This document shows, piece after piece, positions 47,577 through 59,909 of a stretch of DNA of 64,000 nt; within the stretch, counting starts at the first letter, position 1; every line of letters begins with the position of its first letter. The stretch lies in assembly GCF_009870125.1 (NCBI RefSeq), contig NC_046679.1, positions 22,258,001-22,322,000 on the forward strand, read 5' to 3'. This DNA is from Drosophila pseudoobscura (lineage: Eukaryota > Arthropoda > Insecta > Diptera > Drosophilidae). The notes below the pieces were generated by a model. The model saw only the letters and a program-made list of their open reading frames with translations. It had not been told where the DNA came from and made no database searches. Made by a program: the position numbers and the translations under genes.

Positions 47577-49693
47577 TAGTACAGCCCGAGTTCTATTATT
47601 TCTTTACTATATATGTATATATTAGTGTTGCTATAAATTTGAACAATTGATATGCATCTCACACAAAAGTAGAAAAATGTAGAAAATCTTTTTGCATTGC
47701 AATTGTCGCAGAAACCCTGGCGTCTGGGTGCTCTCCACTTACTTCGATTCATCGTGGACTTGAATTGAATTTCAATTAACGTTCGAATTGCTTACAAATT
47801 CCACTTGCAATTCCAATTTCAATAACAAAAATAATAATAATAAAAAACCCCAATGCAAAAGCAAACAAATGCGCATGAAATTATCTTGAAGGAAAAATTG
47901 CCAAATCAAATACCAAAAGGCATTTATTGATGGCTTGGCACAATAAAAAAAATGAATTAAAGTAAAATTAAGTGACTTGCTTTTGATTTATGCTCGGCTC
48001 TCTGCTAATTTATTTTTCGGCACTACGCTAAAAGCCAAGTCAGTCGATTTCATTCATGACGGGCTAACGAATTGAGCAAACAGACGTATCTTTCGATCTG
48101 TAGCAAGTAATGGATGCATGGATGGATCTACGTATCTGCGAGATATGGTCGAGTAGTTTTTGAGCTGCGGTTAAATGGCAAATGAGTGGAAATGTTTCAA
48201 TCGAAAGTAAGGAGTTGATACAAAATTTTAACAGGGATTTTTCCACCCTTAAGAATGGAAAGCTCCCTAAATGCAAATGGAAATATTCCAAGATTTAATT
48301 CAATTAACAAGTAATATTTATATATATTTAAATGGTGTAAAAATATCAGCAATACAACATTTATTTATAAATTTGCAAACCGCAGCTTCATTTGCAATAA
48401 ATATTGAGGCTGTGAATACAAATCAAATTATTTCCTTTAGAAAATCTAAAAAAATTGGAATCTTTTCTGGAATAACCTACAGAAATAGTATGCATGTCTA
48501 TCCTGTATCTTTCTACGCAGTTCTAACCGCTGTGATCCCAAGGGGTAATCATATTAAATGAGCTTATGCTTAGCCACCATTACACGATTACTTAATTACT
48601 TAATGAAATGGCAGGCCAAGCGAGTGTCATGCATGTCAGATGCCATAAGCAACGACAGAACATAACAGAACACAACAGAACAGAACCGTACTCAAAGTGC
48701 GCAATTCTCTAATTGGAAAAATACCGGTAGAAAATTGAGGAATATCTCAAAGTACACGTGGGCTTTGGAGGCACACGCTTAGCAGAGGGGGGTTGGGATT
48801 AGAAATTATATTGCAATGTGCAGGGCACATTGATATTAAACTAAATGACATGACAAAGATAATGGCTAATAATGAAGTGGGCTTTAACAGGGGCCTTATC
48901 CCTTGTCGTCTCTGTTTTATTTTCAGATTTTTCCGTTCCAGACATTAACCCGTTTAAATATAGATAGATCCCCCCGCCCCGCCAGGCCAGGCTGCAGCGA
49001 GCGAATGCAATTTTGGAGGCACACAGACCCAGTACCTCCCTCATCGACAGACAGTGGAGTGGCATGTGGCACACGCAACCATCGAGGCGGGTCGGGGGGG
49101 GGGTTGCCATCTTCCGTGTTCGGTTAAATGCAATTTGAGGTATGCCAAAACGTTGCCTCATTCCGCGTTTTGGCCGCGGTAATTGTGCAGTCGGCCAGCG
49201 CAACGATGATTGAAAGCGAACACACATGCCAGCAAAATGGTTGGGCTGGCAATTGATGACGCGAAAGGCAATCAATTGAAAAGGAGGTATGCAAAAATAA
49301 CAATAAATACTGTATATATAAATCAACGAGGGCTGTTAATTAATCAACACATCAGTAAATTACTTTCTTTCCTAATTAAATTAAAAAAGTATTTTAAATA
49401 AATTTAAACCTTGTTTATGAAATGTTTTTAAAATAAAAAGGGCCCAGAATTTTAAATTAAACCAGGTGGAACGTTTAAATCACACTTGACTCGACACTAT
49501 ATTTTTGTTTAATTTTATTTCTTGTTTAATTATAATTAAACTTTATATTTTAATTTTTTTTTTTTTGTATTTATTTCTTTTTCTATCTCTGGAGAGCTTA
49601 AAGGGGATTTTTAGAGTTTAAATCTCTCTGGGTTAAATCTCTTCTACTCTACGTAATGCGCTTTTTTCAAGAAATGATATTTCCCCGTCTTCT

Positions 49694-49722
49694 GCTAAGT
49701 CACACTGGGAGAGAGAGAGAGT
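49694..49722 (+). repeat. CTAAGC-CACTGG-GAGA motif, copy B
   Basis: GCTAAGTCACACTGGGAGAG followed by GA repeats and TAGAGC. Confidence 0.65.
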
Positions 49723-51845
49723 AGAGCTATGATATTGATCCGATCTTAGCCAATAAAGATCTCTTACGTAGAACATAGTTATCATTTATATTTTCCCAGA
49801 AATATTAACCACAATAAATAAATGCTTGCAATTCTCTGCTCCCCAGCTACTTTCTAGGAAAGTTGAGCGGGAAAACACCGGATATTCCCAGTTGTTCCCA
49901 GGTATTTCCAGTCGTGTCCAAGGGAGTTAAAAATAATAATTTATAAGCTTCTGCCCATTCGCAAATTAATTATTACAAATTAACACAAGACTCAATGGAG
50001 CACGCGTCGGATGAAAAACAATAAATATGTATAGCAGATAAATGAACTTATCACCTGGGGGCCCTGCTGGTTTTTTCTGTGTTTTGTGGTTTGGCTAGAT
50101 CAAAACAAAAATAAAAATCCAACGAAACGCGTCACGCGAGGTACAAAGAATTATTCGAGTATTCGGCAAAGATCCTCCTCGTTTCCAACTATAATTATTA
50201 AAGATTTTTAAAGATTTTTTGTTGCCTAATGAATTTATAATGCTTCTTTTTTCGGCCATCCGCAGACAGGTCTGGCTCTAATCGTTTCAGCTTTTTATTT
50301 TTGGCATGTGCCAAAACAATTTGCCTCCTGCTGGCCATTGGCCGTTGGCCGTCGGCTGAACTTGAGCTCGTTTTCGGATTAATTCTCTCTGTGTGTTCAC
50401 TTTTACTCAAAGAATTTGTTGGCGCTGGAAAAACTCTCACTGCGCTCAAAAGACCGACAGGCCAGGCTGACATGTCAGGTGATGTGTCAAATGTCTGCGA
50501 GTAGTATCTCCGGCTACGTGCCGCCTCGTCCAAGTGAAATTGAAAACCAAAACCAAACTCAGACAAGCCATGTTCATGTCCATGTCCGGAGTCCAGAGAC
50601 ATAAAGTTTGATGCAAAAACGAGGCACAGAATGAGATTAGCAAAACTTTTACCACAGCTGTGTGGATGATTCTATCGCGAGATCAGTGGAAAGATATATC
50701 TGAGCATGTGGAACAAACAAACTATCAGCAGTGCTTTCTAATTCAATGATCTTTTGACAATAGAGGGGGACCGAATATATACATAGATCTTCAGTAACAG
50801 AGGATAGATTTTCCATTACACATTGATAGCTATATCAAAACATTTATCAAATATCAGTGCAAAATAAAACAAACTGCAACATAAACGAATCTTTGAGCAA
50901 ACATCACGTTCTCTAAAGATACAAACGTACAATAAACGATATCTTTCCTTCGATTGTAGCTTTTATTTCTGGTAAGGGGGGAATAACACTCGGCTGACAT
51001 TGCGAAATTGATTTATTTATACACATTTTGTCATTCCCGCATTGATTGCTAAATGTATTCACATTTGAGTTAAAATGTATTCAAATTTGTGAGCACTTTG
51101 TGCTTGGTTCAAGTTCAAAGTTCAGATAATCGTATTACGAGAGGATCAGTGTGTTTACTGAAGCGATTTGCCGTATTAAGCCGATTAGAGGAACAAGTTT
51201 GGACGTTAAGAAGTAGGAAAAGTCCCATGAAAATCTACAGTAATTGAGATACTTAACTCTGAGAGGGGAAATTGCGCAATTTCAGAGATACAAAATGCGA
51301 GGAGTACAAATGCAGAGGAGAATGACGCAAATTTATGATCTAAACAAAATTATATTCATTGCATGTCGGCAATTGTGGCCGTTCATCATTTCCGTTGACA
51401 AATTCGCATTGTTTGAAAATCGGGAGATATCTCTCTACTCTCTAATGCAATTTCGAAGATCTATCGATGGCAGGCAACCAAGCATGAACAAACGACCTCA
51501 GATGTATACTTAAACGAGTTCGAGTATATAGCATTTCATAATGCTTTGGATTATCGTAGTCCCAAGTGAATGAAATGATCAAGAAGAACGTTCAAAGTCT
51601 ACAGACCGTAATGCTCGAATGCGGATCGATGGATCATGGATCGATCATCGATGTTGGCTGCTGTTTCTCGATAGTTTTCTTGTTTTCCAAACTGTCACTT
51701 ATGTACATATATACTAGGTCTAGCAAAATCTTTCATTCTTTGAACACAACTCCAAAGGCAGCACAAATTATACTTCTGTTAGTATTTCGACTTTTTTAAC
51801 AAAATTTTTGTTTTTATAATTGCACTCTTTTTGTTCAGATCTGCC

Positions 51846-52238
51846 ATGGATACTATATGCGAATTGTCTGAAGATGAACTGAGGTGGGAGGCAGCAGGAG
51901 AATCGGTGCACGTCAAGCGACCTGTTTGGGCTATTGATCCAGAGATCATTCGAAAGCATTTGCCAGCGAAAGAAGTGCGAGATCCTCCTCCGGACCTTTC
52001 CCCGAAGTATATTCGGCAAGGTGGAGTATTCTTTGAGCTACGCTGCGACGGGCTCGTTTCGATCCCTAAAAAAAAATACAAGATCTCATATATGGAGGTG
52101 GTCACGATCGTCATGGTGGTACCACTTATCTTTTGGGCCTTCAAATATAGAGATTCCTTGGTACGCATCGGAGATACCATAAAGTTTGTATGGACGGATC
52201 ATTCGTATTATGATGCTTTGACTATATATTTAATTTAA
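51846..52238 (+). CDS. orphan single-exon protein with a membrane segment
   Basis: A 130-residue open frame starts at an ATG in a reasonable context (TCTGCC-ATG-G) and is followed by AATAAA at 52269-52274, 31 bases past the stop. The N-terminal half is polar and mixed in charge (MDTICELSEDELRWEAAGES, then PVWAIDPEIIRKHLP). One hydrophobic segment at about 86-103 (YMEVVTIVMVVPLIFWAF) is flanked by basic residues, suggesting a single-pass membrane protein. Composition looks protein-like, unlike nearby frames, which are repeats. I recognise no family. It could be a young, testis-type single-exon gene or a chance frame. A minus-strand frame at 51779-52180 overlaps it and looks less protein-like. 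Confidence 0.5.
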   Translation: MDTICELSEDELRWEAAGESVHVKRPVWAIDPEIIRKHLPAKEVRDPPPDLSPKYIRQGGVFFELRCDGLVSIPKKKYKISYMEVVTIVMVVPLIFWAFKYRDSLVRIGDTIKFVWTDHSYYDALTIYLI

Positions 52239-52870
52239 CAACTGAATCAGATACCAATAAGAAATGGTAATAAAGAAGCCCTGATGGGCCTACTTCTGGC
52301 CCGTTGAAAACATCAGTTACACACGGGATTACCGGTTAAAAAAAGAAACATAAACCAAATGAGATACAGATCGTTGATCTCTGGCGACCTCATTTGTTGT
52401 GCGTGGAATTGCAATTTGCTTCGAAAGGCTGGCAGGCCATCGATACGCGGCATGCGGCATGCGGCAGAGCAAAAACCGAGAGAATCGGGGCTAAAAGGGC
52501 CAACATTTAAATGGGTCTCTCTCTCTCGATGCAATTAAAACGCAGACAAAAACACAGTGCTGGCAGGCAGTAAACACACACTCACGGGAACAGTAAGGCA
52601 CTCAACGGTCACTCAAATCCGCAAATTAGCATTTAAGTGCCGCTCAACAGTTAGTCCGCGCGCTTATTCTACTCGTATGACTAGCGGCAATTAGAACTAA
52701 GACTAAAATTCTGTGTGTAAAATGATGGACTAGAAGAGTGCTCTGTAACCAAATATTGTACTACTAAAAGAAAAGAAATCAAGAAGAAATACCTCTCTGT
52801 TTCTCTGTGGGGATATACTTTTTACAGCTATAGAAGTCAGTGGAATATAACCGCCAGATAGTATAAAAAT

Positions 52871-53033
52871 AATATTAAATACTAGACAAAAAACTAGAAA
52901 AAATACTACTAAATACTAGAAAAAATACTACTAAATACTAGAAAAATACTACAAAATATTAGGCAAAGTACTAGAAAAAATACTAGAAAATACAAAGCAA
53001 AATACTAAACAAAAATACTAGACAAAATATTAT
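52871..53033 (+). repeat. degenerate AAATACTAGA tandem array
   Basis: More than ten loosely spaced AATACTA units, most continuing with GAAAAA, GACAAA or CTAA, fill 160 bases. The period is irregular, about 11-21 bases. It lies 120 bases before copy C of the CTAAGC-GAGA motif. Confidence 0.8.
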
Positions 53034-53153
53034 AAACATTAAGTTAAAAGCATATAGAAATACTTTAGAGCAGTAAAAGTTCTTGGCTACCGAAATAATA
53101 CTAAAATAATACTAGTTTTTTAAGAGAAAAGCTTTGCAAAGGTGACCTGTGCT

Positions 53154-53186
53154 GCTAAGCTACTCCGCGAGAGAGATCGAGAGACA
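53154..53186 (+). repeat. CTAAGC-CACTGG-GAGA motif, copy C
   Basis: GCTAAGCTACTCCGCGAGAG followed by AGATCGAGAGA; the most diverged copy. Confidence 0.5.
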
Positions 53187-54650
53187 TTCTAGGAGACATT
53201 TTGCTCATTCTGGCTATTCTAAATGATGTTTAAGCCGCACTCGCATCACCGTATACCCCATTTATAGGACAGTTATGCAAGAAGTACACTACTTTGTATC
53301 TGCTCTCGCACTCTACAAGAAACTGACCCATATTTGATTTGAGGTTCTAAATGTGAGAGAGAGGCAGTGAGGCATGCAACACTGTTTGCGTGCACGTGAG
53401 TTATGAATAGTTTGTCCGAGCCTGCAGCTGGATGGAACGTGCATTAAACTGAGGCAACAATGTTGTTTTTTTAGGGAGTGTTTAGGTCTGCACGTCATTG
53501 AGGATATAGTAGGTTTTATAGTTACCTGAAGAATTCCACAAATCTTAAGTAAATCTTTGAAGGGTGCTGCGTGCAGCCTGCAAAAGAGAGAGATAAAACG
53601 ATTAAAATATTTGAGGAACATGGTGAAATATATTCAATTCGGAAAAGCAGTTTTCACACGCCTCGTGGATGGCAGCTTTCACATGGGTAGACCTTTCCTC
53701 TGGATTGGTAATCCCCCCACCACGGGGCGTGCAATTATGGGGCGATTTATTGAAAATGAAAACAAAAAAATCGTCTCGAAAAGAAACGAAATCAAATCAA
53801 ATCAAATCACAGAAAATCGAAATCAAAACTCTTGCTCAATGGGAAATAATGTGGGTTGGGAGGGGGGGAAGCAAAGCACAGAAAAAACACAAGACTCAAT
53901 CAAAAGCAATCAAGTGGCATCCACAGAGGCATCCAACAACTTCAAGCTGCAGTTGTATTTCTTTATATTTCTTGGGGATCACAGATGCGTCACAAGACCG
54001 AAACCGAAACAGAAACAGACACGGACAGAGACAGAGACAGAGAGACTGCAAAAGATACAAAGATACTTTATGTAGGTTGTTGCTCGGTTTCCTCTTTCTC
54101 CAGCTGTTTTCAGACTTCTTTTTTAGTCATGAATCAAGCAATTGTTGGGTTCTGTTTTAAGAGATACGTATATTCATGTTGGTGGATTGGCTTATGGGGC
54201 GGGGTAATGTAATTGGCCGGCCGGGCCTGGCAAACGGGTTAACGTTAACCCAAAAGAGCAGTGTGAAAAAACGCGCGAGGCAACAGATACAAATCTCCTC
54301 GGGGAGACGACACACACAGACCTCACTAATTGTTTGTTCTGCATCTGAGGCTGCTGCGTATCTGTCGCCGCTGTCTTCTTTTTTTTGGGAAAGTTCTGGG
54401 CCTGACCTTGTTTCCCTCTTTGCCTGCCTCGTTTTTTGTATTTTTTGCCAAACAATTCTGAAAAGTGTGGCTAATAAAGCACCAAAATAGAGGAGAGAGA
54501 AAAGTAGTAGGAAAACAAAACGGCGTGTTGAAAAGCAAAGCCCCCTTCCCAAACATGATTCCGCACTTTGCCACTGTTTCAACAGTTGTCTAAACACTCC
54601 AAGAGTCATTCCCGGCTCACCTTTTAGCAGTGGAACTAATGCCACAGAAC

Positions 54651-54687
54651 GGACGGTGGAACGGTGGGACGGTGGAACGGTGGGACG
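54651..54687 (+). repeat. 16-bp tandem repeat
   Basis: The unit GGACGGTGGAACGGTG occurs twice in full and begins a third time. It is GC-rich compared with its surroundings. Confidence 0.85.
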
Positions 54688-57521
54688 TTCTGCCCCAGTT
54701 GTGGTCCATTTCCACAGCTAATTGATCTTTGCCATCCGATATGTGTCACACTTCCAGACACATCGCGAAGAGCACCCGAGGCCTACGACGACTACTGTGA
54801 CGAAAAGTGGGTCAAATATAATGATGCTACCCAAAAGAATGTAGATTCAATTTGGACATGTTCCACCCTAGGGTGGTCCCACTATTATTTCGATTAGCCA
54901 TGCTGCCGGGGCTGTATGGGGTCTTCCGGACATTCCGTTTACAAATTATTAATTTTCGAATTAAGAATTTTCTTTCAATTAATCATTGGGATGACCCTAG
55001 GAAATATCCCAGTCTATTTGTTTGTTTACTTCAAATTAAAACAATGCTTAAAGCGGCTGTAATATCACGAATCAATCAATATTATTGAACTTTTTGTGGG
55101 ATATTAATTTGTACGTCCAAAATTAATTGAGTTTTGATGAAGGTTAGATCTTAGGAAATTTATTTAAGTCGAAAATGAATTTTGTATGGGACACAATCTC
55201 AGGCCTTGCTTGCACCATTTTTCTCCCCCTCTTCCAGTGTGGCTTAGCCTGTATTATATAGGAACACTCAACTCATATTTAAGATTGCCTCTAGTCTTAG
55301 GATTTTCCCCACTTCTCCCAGTTTTATCAGATCTTCAGCCCCACAGCATCGACTGGAACATGTTCTAGTTGCACACTTTCCTCGCACGATTCAAATAAAG
55401 CATTAAATAGTTTTTGGGGTCCATAAACCAATTTCATAAACGATGAGTTTTGTCGTTTTTGGCGTAGGCTGTACCTGTATCGCCGGACCAACCTTCCAGG
55501 CCATGTATCTGTATCTGAATATCTACGAGTATGCATAACTAGCAAAGAACAGGCCTGGGCAGGTCTGGCACTGGCTCCGGCTCTAGCTCTGGGTCTCGGT
55601 CTGGGTCTGGGGCTGCATCGTTGATAATTTATATGTGTCGTCCAGCCCCCACAATCAAGTAACCCAGCGAGTGAGTGCCTTTGTTTTTTATCGACAGACG
55701 ACGTCTCGGGCTCGGGCTCTAGAGCGTCTGGAGGTGGGAAGAGAGTGAGCTTTATTTCCGTTTCGCTCTCGTTCTTACACATGTAATTGCACTCACGACA
55801 CCCGAACAACGAGTCCGACAACGAGTTGGGGATCGGTTTTGGATCAGGCCTCTTCTACCTTTTAATTTGTGCGGCATTCCCCAGCAGGGGCCCCCCCTCT
55901 CGCTCTCTCTCATTTTAATGTTGTGTAAAGTTCTAAGACCCCCGACAATTGCAACGGAAGTGCGTTCATTATTTTTAATGATTTTATTTAGTGGTTTCTA
56001 CCTGTGGCAGGAGGTTCCCCTGCGGTTGGTTCCGTCTGTGGTCTGCCTCTAGCATTTGAATGCTCTTTGGACTTAAGGATTCGTCTGCTTATCCTGGATC
56101 TTGTCCGAAGGAATGTCCAAGACCAAGAGGCAAGTAATTAGTGGCCGGAGTCAGGTGGGAGCGAAAGGAAGCATAAACAAGTCAAGTTCTTTGATTCCCA
56201 ACTCCATAAAGATTAGGTATTTATGAGCCAGACAGATCCCGACTTCCGTCCACGAATTATGAGGGTGGGTTCGTCTTCTATCGTACTTATCGTACGCCAC
56301 ACAACAAAGAATCTCTCTACCTGCAGCCAGAGCTCTATTGAGAGACAAAAGTCTGGGCATATCCCAACCTTTCAGGTTACGAACCTTACACCGCCCAATC
56401 CCCAGCTATCTGTATCTTCATATCTGTCGCCATCGCCGTCTCTGTTTCTATCTCTGTCCGAGTACGCAGTGCCGGCTAATTGCATCTTTCAACAATTAGC
56501 AATGCGAGCTAATTTTAATAATTGAATGGAAAACAACACTGGAGTCAACCAAGAGGGCAAGCCCAGAGGGGCCCGGGTCTGGCCACAAATTGACATTCAC
56601 ATGGGCAACTGTCAGTCAACTTTGACCGCAACAATACGAGTATTACATGTGTATATCCAACAGGCAAATGCAAATACAACAAAACCATCGGGAAACGAAG
56701 CAACGAAGCTTGAATACCCTTCCTCACAAGACTGTGGGAATTTTCAAGGGTTTTCTGTGGGAACTATTTCTTCAAGTGGAACGCGATTCGTTTCAAATTA
56801 GTTCTGGAACACTTTAAACAAAGTCCCAACCTCCTTATCTTATGAGGGTTGGAATTTTCCAAAGGTGCTGAGAATAGTAGTTCATAAATTATCTTCAAAG
56901 TCTAGAGCAGTCCCCAAGTAAGTTTGACATCTTTATCAACTGAAATAGACACCAATTCAATGGGGAATAGTATTTAATACACTTATTACTAATCATTACT
57001 CATGATATCTTAATAAAAAACCATATTTATTCACAGCAGTGCCACAATTGAAGAGATAGGAAGGGAGAACCACAAAGAGAGACTTCAGGTGATGGTTTTT
57101 CCTTGAGCAAGTGCTACAAAAGAAGCTCAGGGGTGCCTTGCTTGAGTCCTTTCGCTTATGGGACAGTTTTTTCAGAGAATTAAGGCCTCTTTCAACCTGA
57201 AACACTGGTCTGAAACAATTAAAATCTAGTCTTCACCATTAAACCTCCAAGTTTAAGGCCAGAAATGTTCCCAACTGATCCAATATGACAAAGTTTTGAA
57301 TACAACATTCTCTAAATAGAAAACAACAAATAAAGCTACTAAATTAATGGCAGATACTAATTTTATTATAATCATTCACATCCAATAGCCATAAATATTC
57401 TAGTGATCTTTATAAGATAAGTTTCTGCACAGATCGATTAGAGATTTGTTGGATATTGAAATGATATCATAGTCGATACAATAATAAATTTGAAAATGTA
57501 TTTACTCATACACTGATTGAA

Positions 57522-57536
57522 TACCCTTTCTGGGTA
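57522..57536. repeat. TACCC/GGGTA inverted repeat
   Basis: Arms TACCC and GGGTA are separated by five bases. Confidence 0.6.
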
Positions 57537-58165
57537 GAGCATCAAAAGTACATTTTCGATGCCGATGGAGGGTATGCCCCTGACTGACAAGTGCTCAATG
57601 CGATGGTTGGGGGGGCGGGGGGGAGGGTGGGAGACTCAGGATGGGAGCGGTTACATCTGAGACAATTATAAATACAAATACACAATTGCAGCCATAAAAG
57701 GGTGAGCACAAAACGTTGCATGACACGCCACCAACAACAGAAAAAAACAGAAACAAAAACAAAAACAAACAACATCCAACTGTTGCATGTGATTTTCCAG
57801 ATACCCAGTACTTGCAGAATGCAAGGGTGTGATGTATTCATGGAGAGAAAGAGTCCCTTTAGAGGACCTTTATTCCACATACCATTCCTATTCCTCCTAC
57901 TCTCCTTTTTCCAGATTTCCTACTAGATTTTCCTGTAGTTCTTAATTTCAATGACTCCCCATGAGTAGCCTCATTGTCGAGGCACTCCACTGCAGAGAAT
58001 TGTCTCTTATTTGTATATATATATTTTGATCTGAGGATGGTGTCCAGGGGCTACCGAGAGGGGAAGTTTTGTGGATTGTCATGCATCGATTTACATATTA
58101 CTGAAATCCGTATAAAAGCCACAAACAAAAGCTGAAGCCCCGATGCTGAAGCCTAAGCTGGAATA

Positions 58166-58188
58166 GACAGACAGACAGACAGATAGAC
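58166..58188 (+). repeat. (ACAG)n microsatellite
   Basis: Tetranucleotide ACAG run with one GATA variant. Confidence 0.85.
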
Positions 58189-59326
58189 AAACGTCATTCA
58201 TTCAACATCATCATCATGAACATCATTTGAATCAATTAAACCAGTTTGAGTGGTACGGGCCTGTACGCCTGTGTGTGAGTGTAAGAGTCAACCCATACTC
58301 ATTAGGTATTCATCTGCCCGTGCCTGTGCCCATGCCTGTGCCTCCGACTCTGTATTTGAATCTGTATCCGACTCTGGCTCTCCGATGCTGCACTTGATTG
58401 ATCATTCCACTGAGGCAAAGCCGCGCCTAAAAACACACACAAATTCCATGAATCTGATTATAAGAAATCAAATTCTCATAGACGCGACAGACTCCTACCA
58501 CTCTGTCGGCTACCAACATCAAAAAGGTGAGAAGAAAGACCGCTCTCTTGAAAACCAGTCCCAAAATATCCCTCCCTCAATGTGCATTCAAAATAAATTC
58601 CATTTCCAGCCGATCAAAGAATGCATGGTTTTTGTTTTCCGAAATGCCCTCTTCTAAGCCTCTTTTTGTGTTAATTTGAAAACTGGTTTTCCAAACTGAT
58701 TTTAAGAACTCCTCCTACTCCTCCTCCGCTGTCTAGACACTAGAGTTAACTGGTAGTTTTAATGCTTTAACGCTTAGTTTAGGAAACAAATAAGCCAAAC
58801 AAAACACCCAAAAAAAAACCGACATTAAATTCAAGTTGGTATCGGAATTTTTATGGCATGCTTCCCCATTCTTTGAGTTCTTCGAGACAGACACCTCTTC
58901 TGTTCTGTGGGATTTCATCGATGCCAGTCGAAAGACAATAGTAAATTTTCCAACACCCCAACAGCAGATGATTCATTTAAGAACTAAACTAATAGCCAGC
59001 TCATATATCATCATACGTCGGAGAGATCGTATATCAAAGTGAAAAGAAAGAAAGAAAAGCCACAGCTAAGGCCCATCCCAGGTCTGTGATTTATGCGCAA
59101 TTCTGTATTCCATTCTGATGCATATTTAATGAGTAATAACCGAACAAACAGATCCCGCCACATTTGCCAGAGGGAGGGAGGGGGAGGGGGAGAAAGAGAG
59201 ATATTAATTTCCCCCCCATGCTAATATTTAGTAATACTCGTAGTTTGGCTCGGTTCGGTTCGGTTTGCGCAATAATGACGAGGAAATTACCAGAACAGAA
59301 CATGCCAGAGACTGTGCCGAGGCAGT

Positions 59327-59351
59327 AGATAGATAGATAGATAGATAGATA
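59327..59351 (+). repeat. (GATA)6 microsatellite
   Basis: Six GATA units in non-coding DNA. Confidence 0.9.
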
Positions 59352-59502
59352 CATTGTATGTGGGTTCTGCTCAAAGGTGTAGTCGGCTATTGGATTTCAT
59401 TGTAGCAGAAACCTGCCGCTGCAGCTGTATATCGATTTTGTATACTTGAGAGCTCTTTATGACGTTTCCTAGGAAAAGAAAATACTTAGGTACCTCCCTG
59501 CT

Positions 59503-59525
59503 GCTAAGCCACACTGTGAGAGATA
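59503..59525 (+). repeat. CTAAGC-CACTGG-GAGA motif, copy D
   Basis: GCTAAGCCACACTGTGAGAG then ATATTTC; the GA tail is short. Confidence 0.6.
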
Positions 59526-59879
59526 TTTCATCCCCTGCCTGATTTCCAGCCTACGCCTCTGATCCCTACAAAAGCCCATGCAAAGTGCAAGTGGGTGGCG
59601 CCCATTCAGAGGAGAATACAATACAAAGACTATACACAACCGAATACAAAGCCACACAACGTGCAGTAATAAGCAATAAATGAAAATAAAGGTCAAGTTT
59701 AAGTGACTTCAATGACCAGACCCCAGAGAGAGGGAAGGGAGCCCGAGACCAGAGGGAACTGGCGGCAGAATACCATACAAAATACTGAAGCAAAAACAGA
59801 AACAGAAACGACAGTATCTACAGATACATATATGTTTGAGTGGGTGGCAGTCAATGGGGGAATCTGCGGAGGCGTTCGT

Positions 59880-59909
59880 ATGAATGAATGAACGAATGAA
59901 TGAATGAAT
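59880..59909 (+). repeat. (GAAT)n microsatellite
   Basis: GAAT tetranucleotide run with one ACGAAT interruption. Confidence 0.85.

Larger units (their letters stand above)
36709..51845. other. gene-poor region, possibly 5' introns of the FAM43-like gene plus intergenic DNA
   Basis: I find no exon I can support in 15 kb. The minus-strand acceptor TTTCAG|ATC at 36791/36792 implies at least one FAM43-like leader exon to the right, so some of this may be intronic. Bases 36900-36980 are nearly pure A/T. Simple repeats include ATT arrays (39371-39411, 41079-41102, 45453-45474), TTTG at 40810-40830, TACTCG at 43691-43722, GA at 44437-44456, CAGTCA-type at 44657-44708 and TTG at 46794-46813. A small frame at 44007-44210 (67 residues, real ATG) has no supporting signals. 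Confidence 0.6.

Noticed and set aside
50198-50602. 134-residue frame on the minus strand
   Set aside because: No domain or splice context; the Lys-rich end comes from AT-rich sequence.
51831-51845. Longer start for the orphan membrane protein
   Set aside because: The upstream codon is TTG; the first real ATG is at 51846.
55327-55821. 164-residue open frame on the minus strand
   Set aside because: Dominated by Arg/Pro/Ala runs from a CTGGGT/CTCTGG simple-sequence stretch; no splice or promoter signal.
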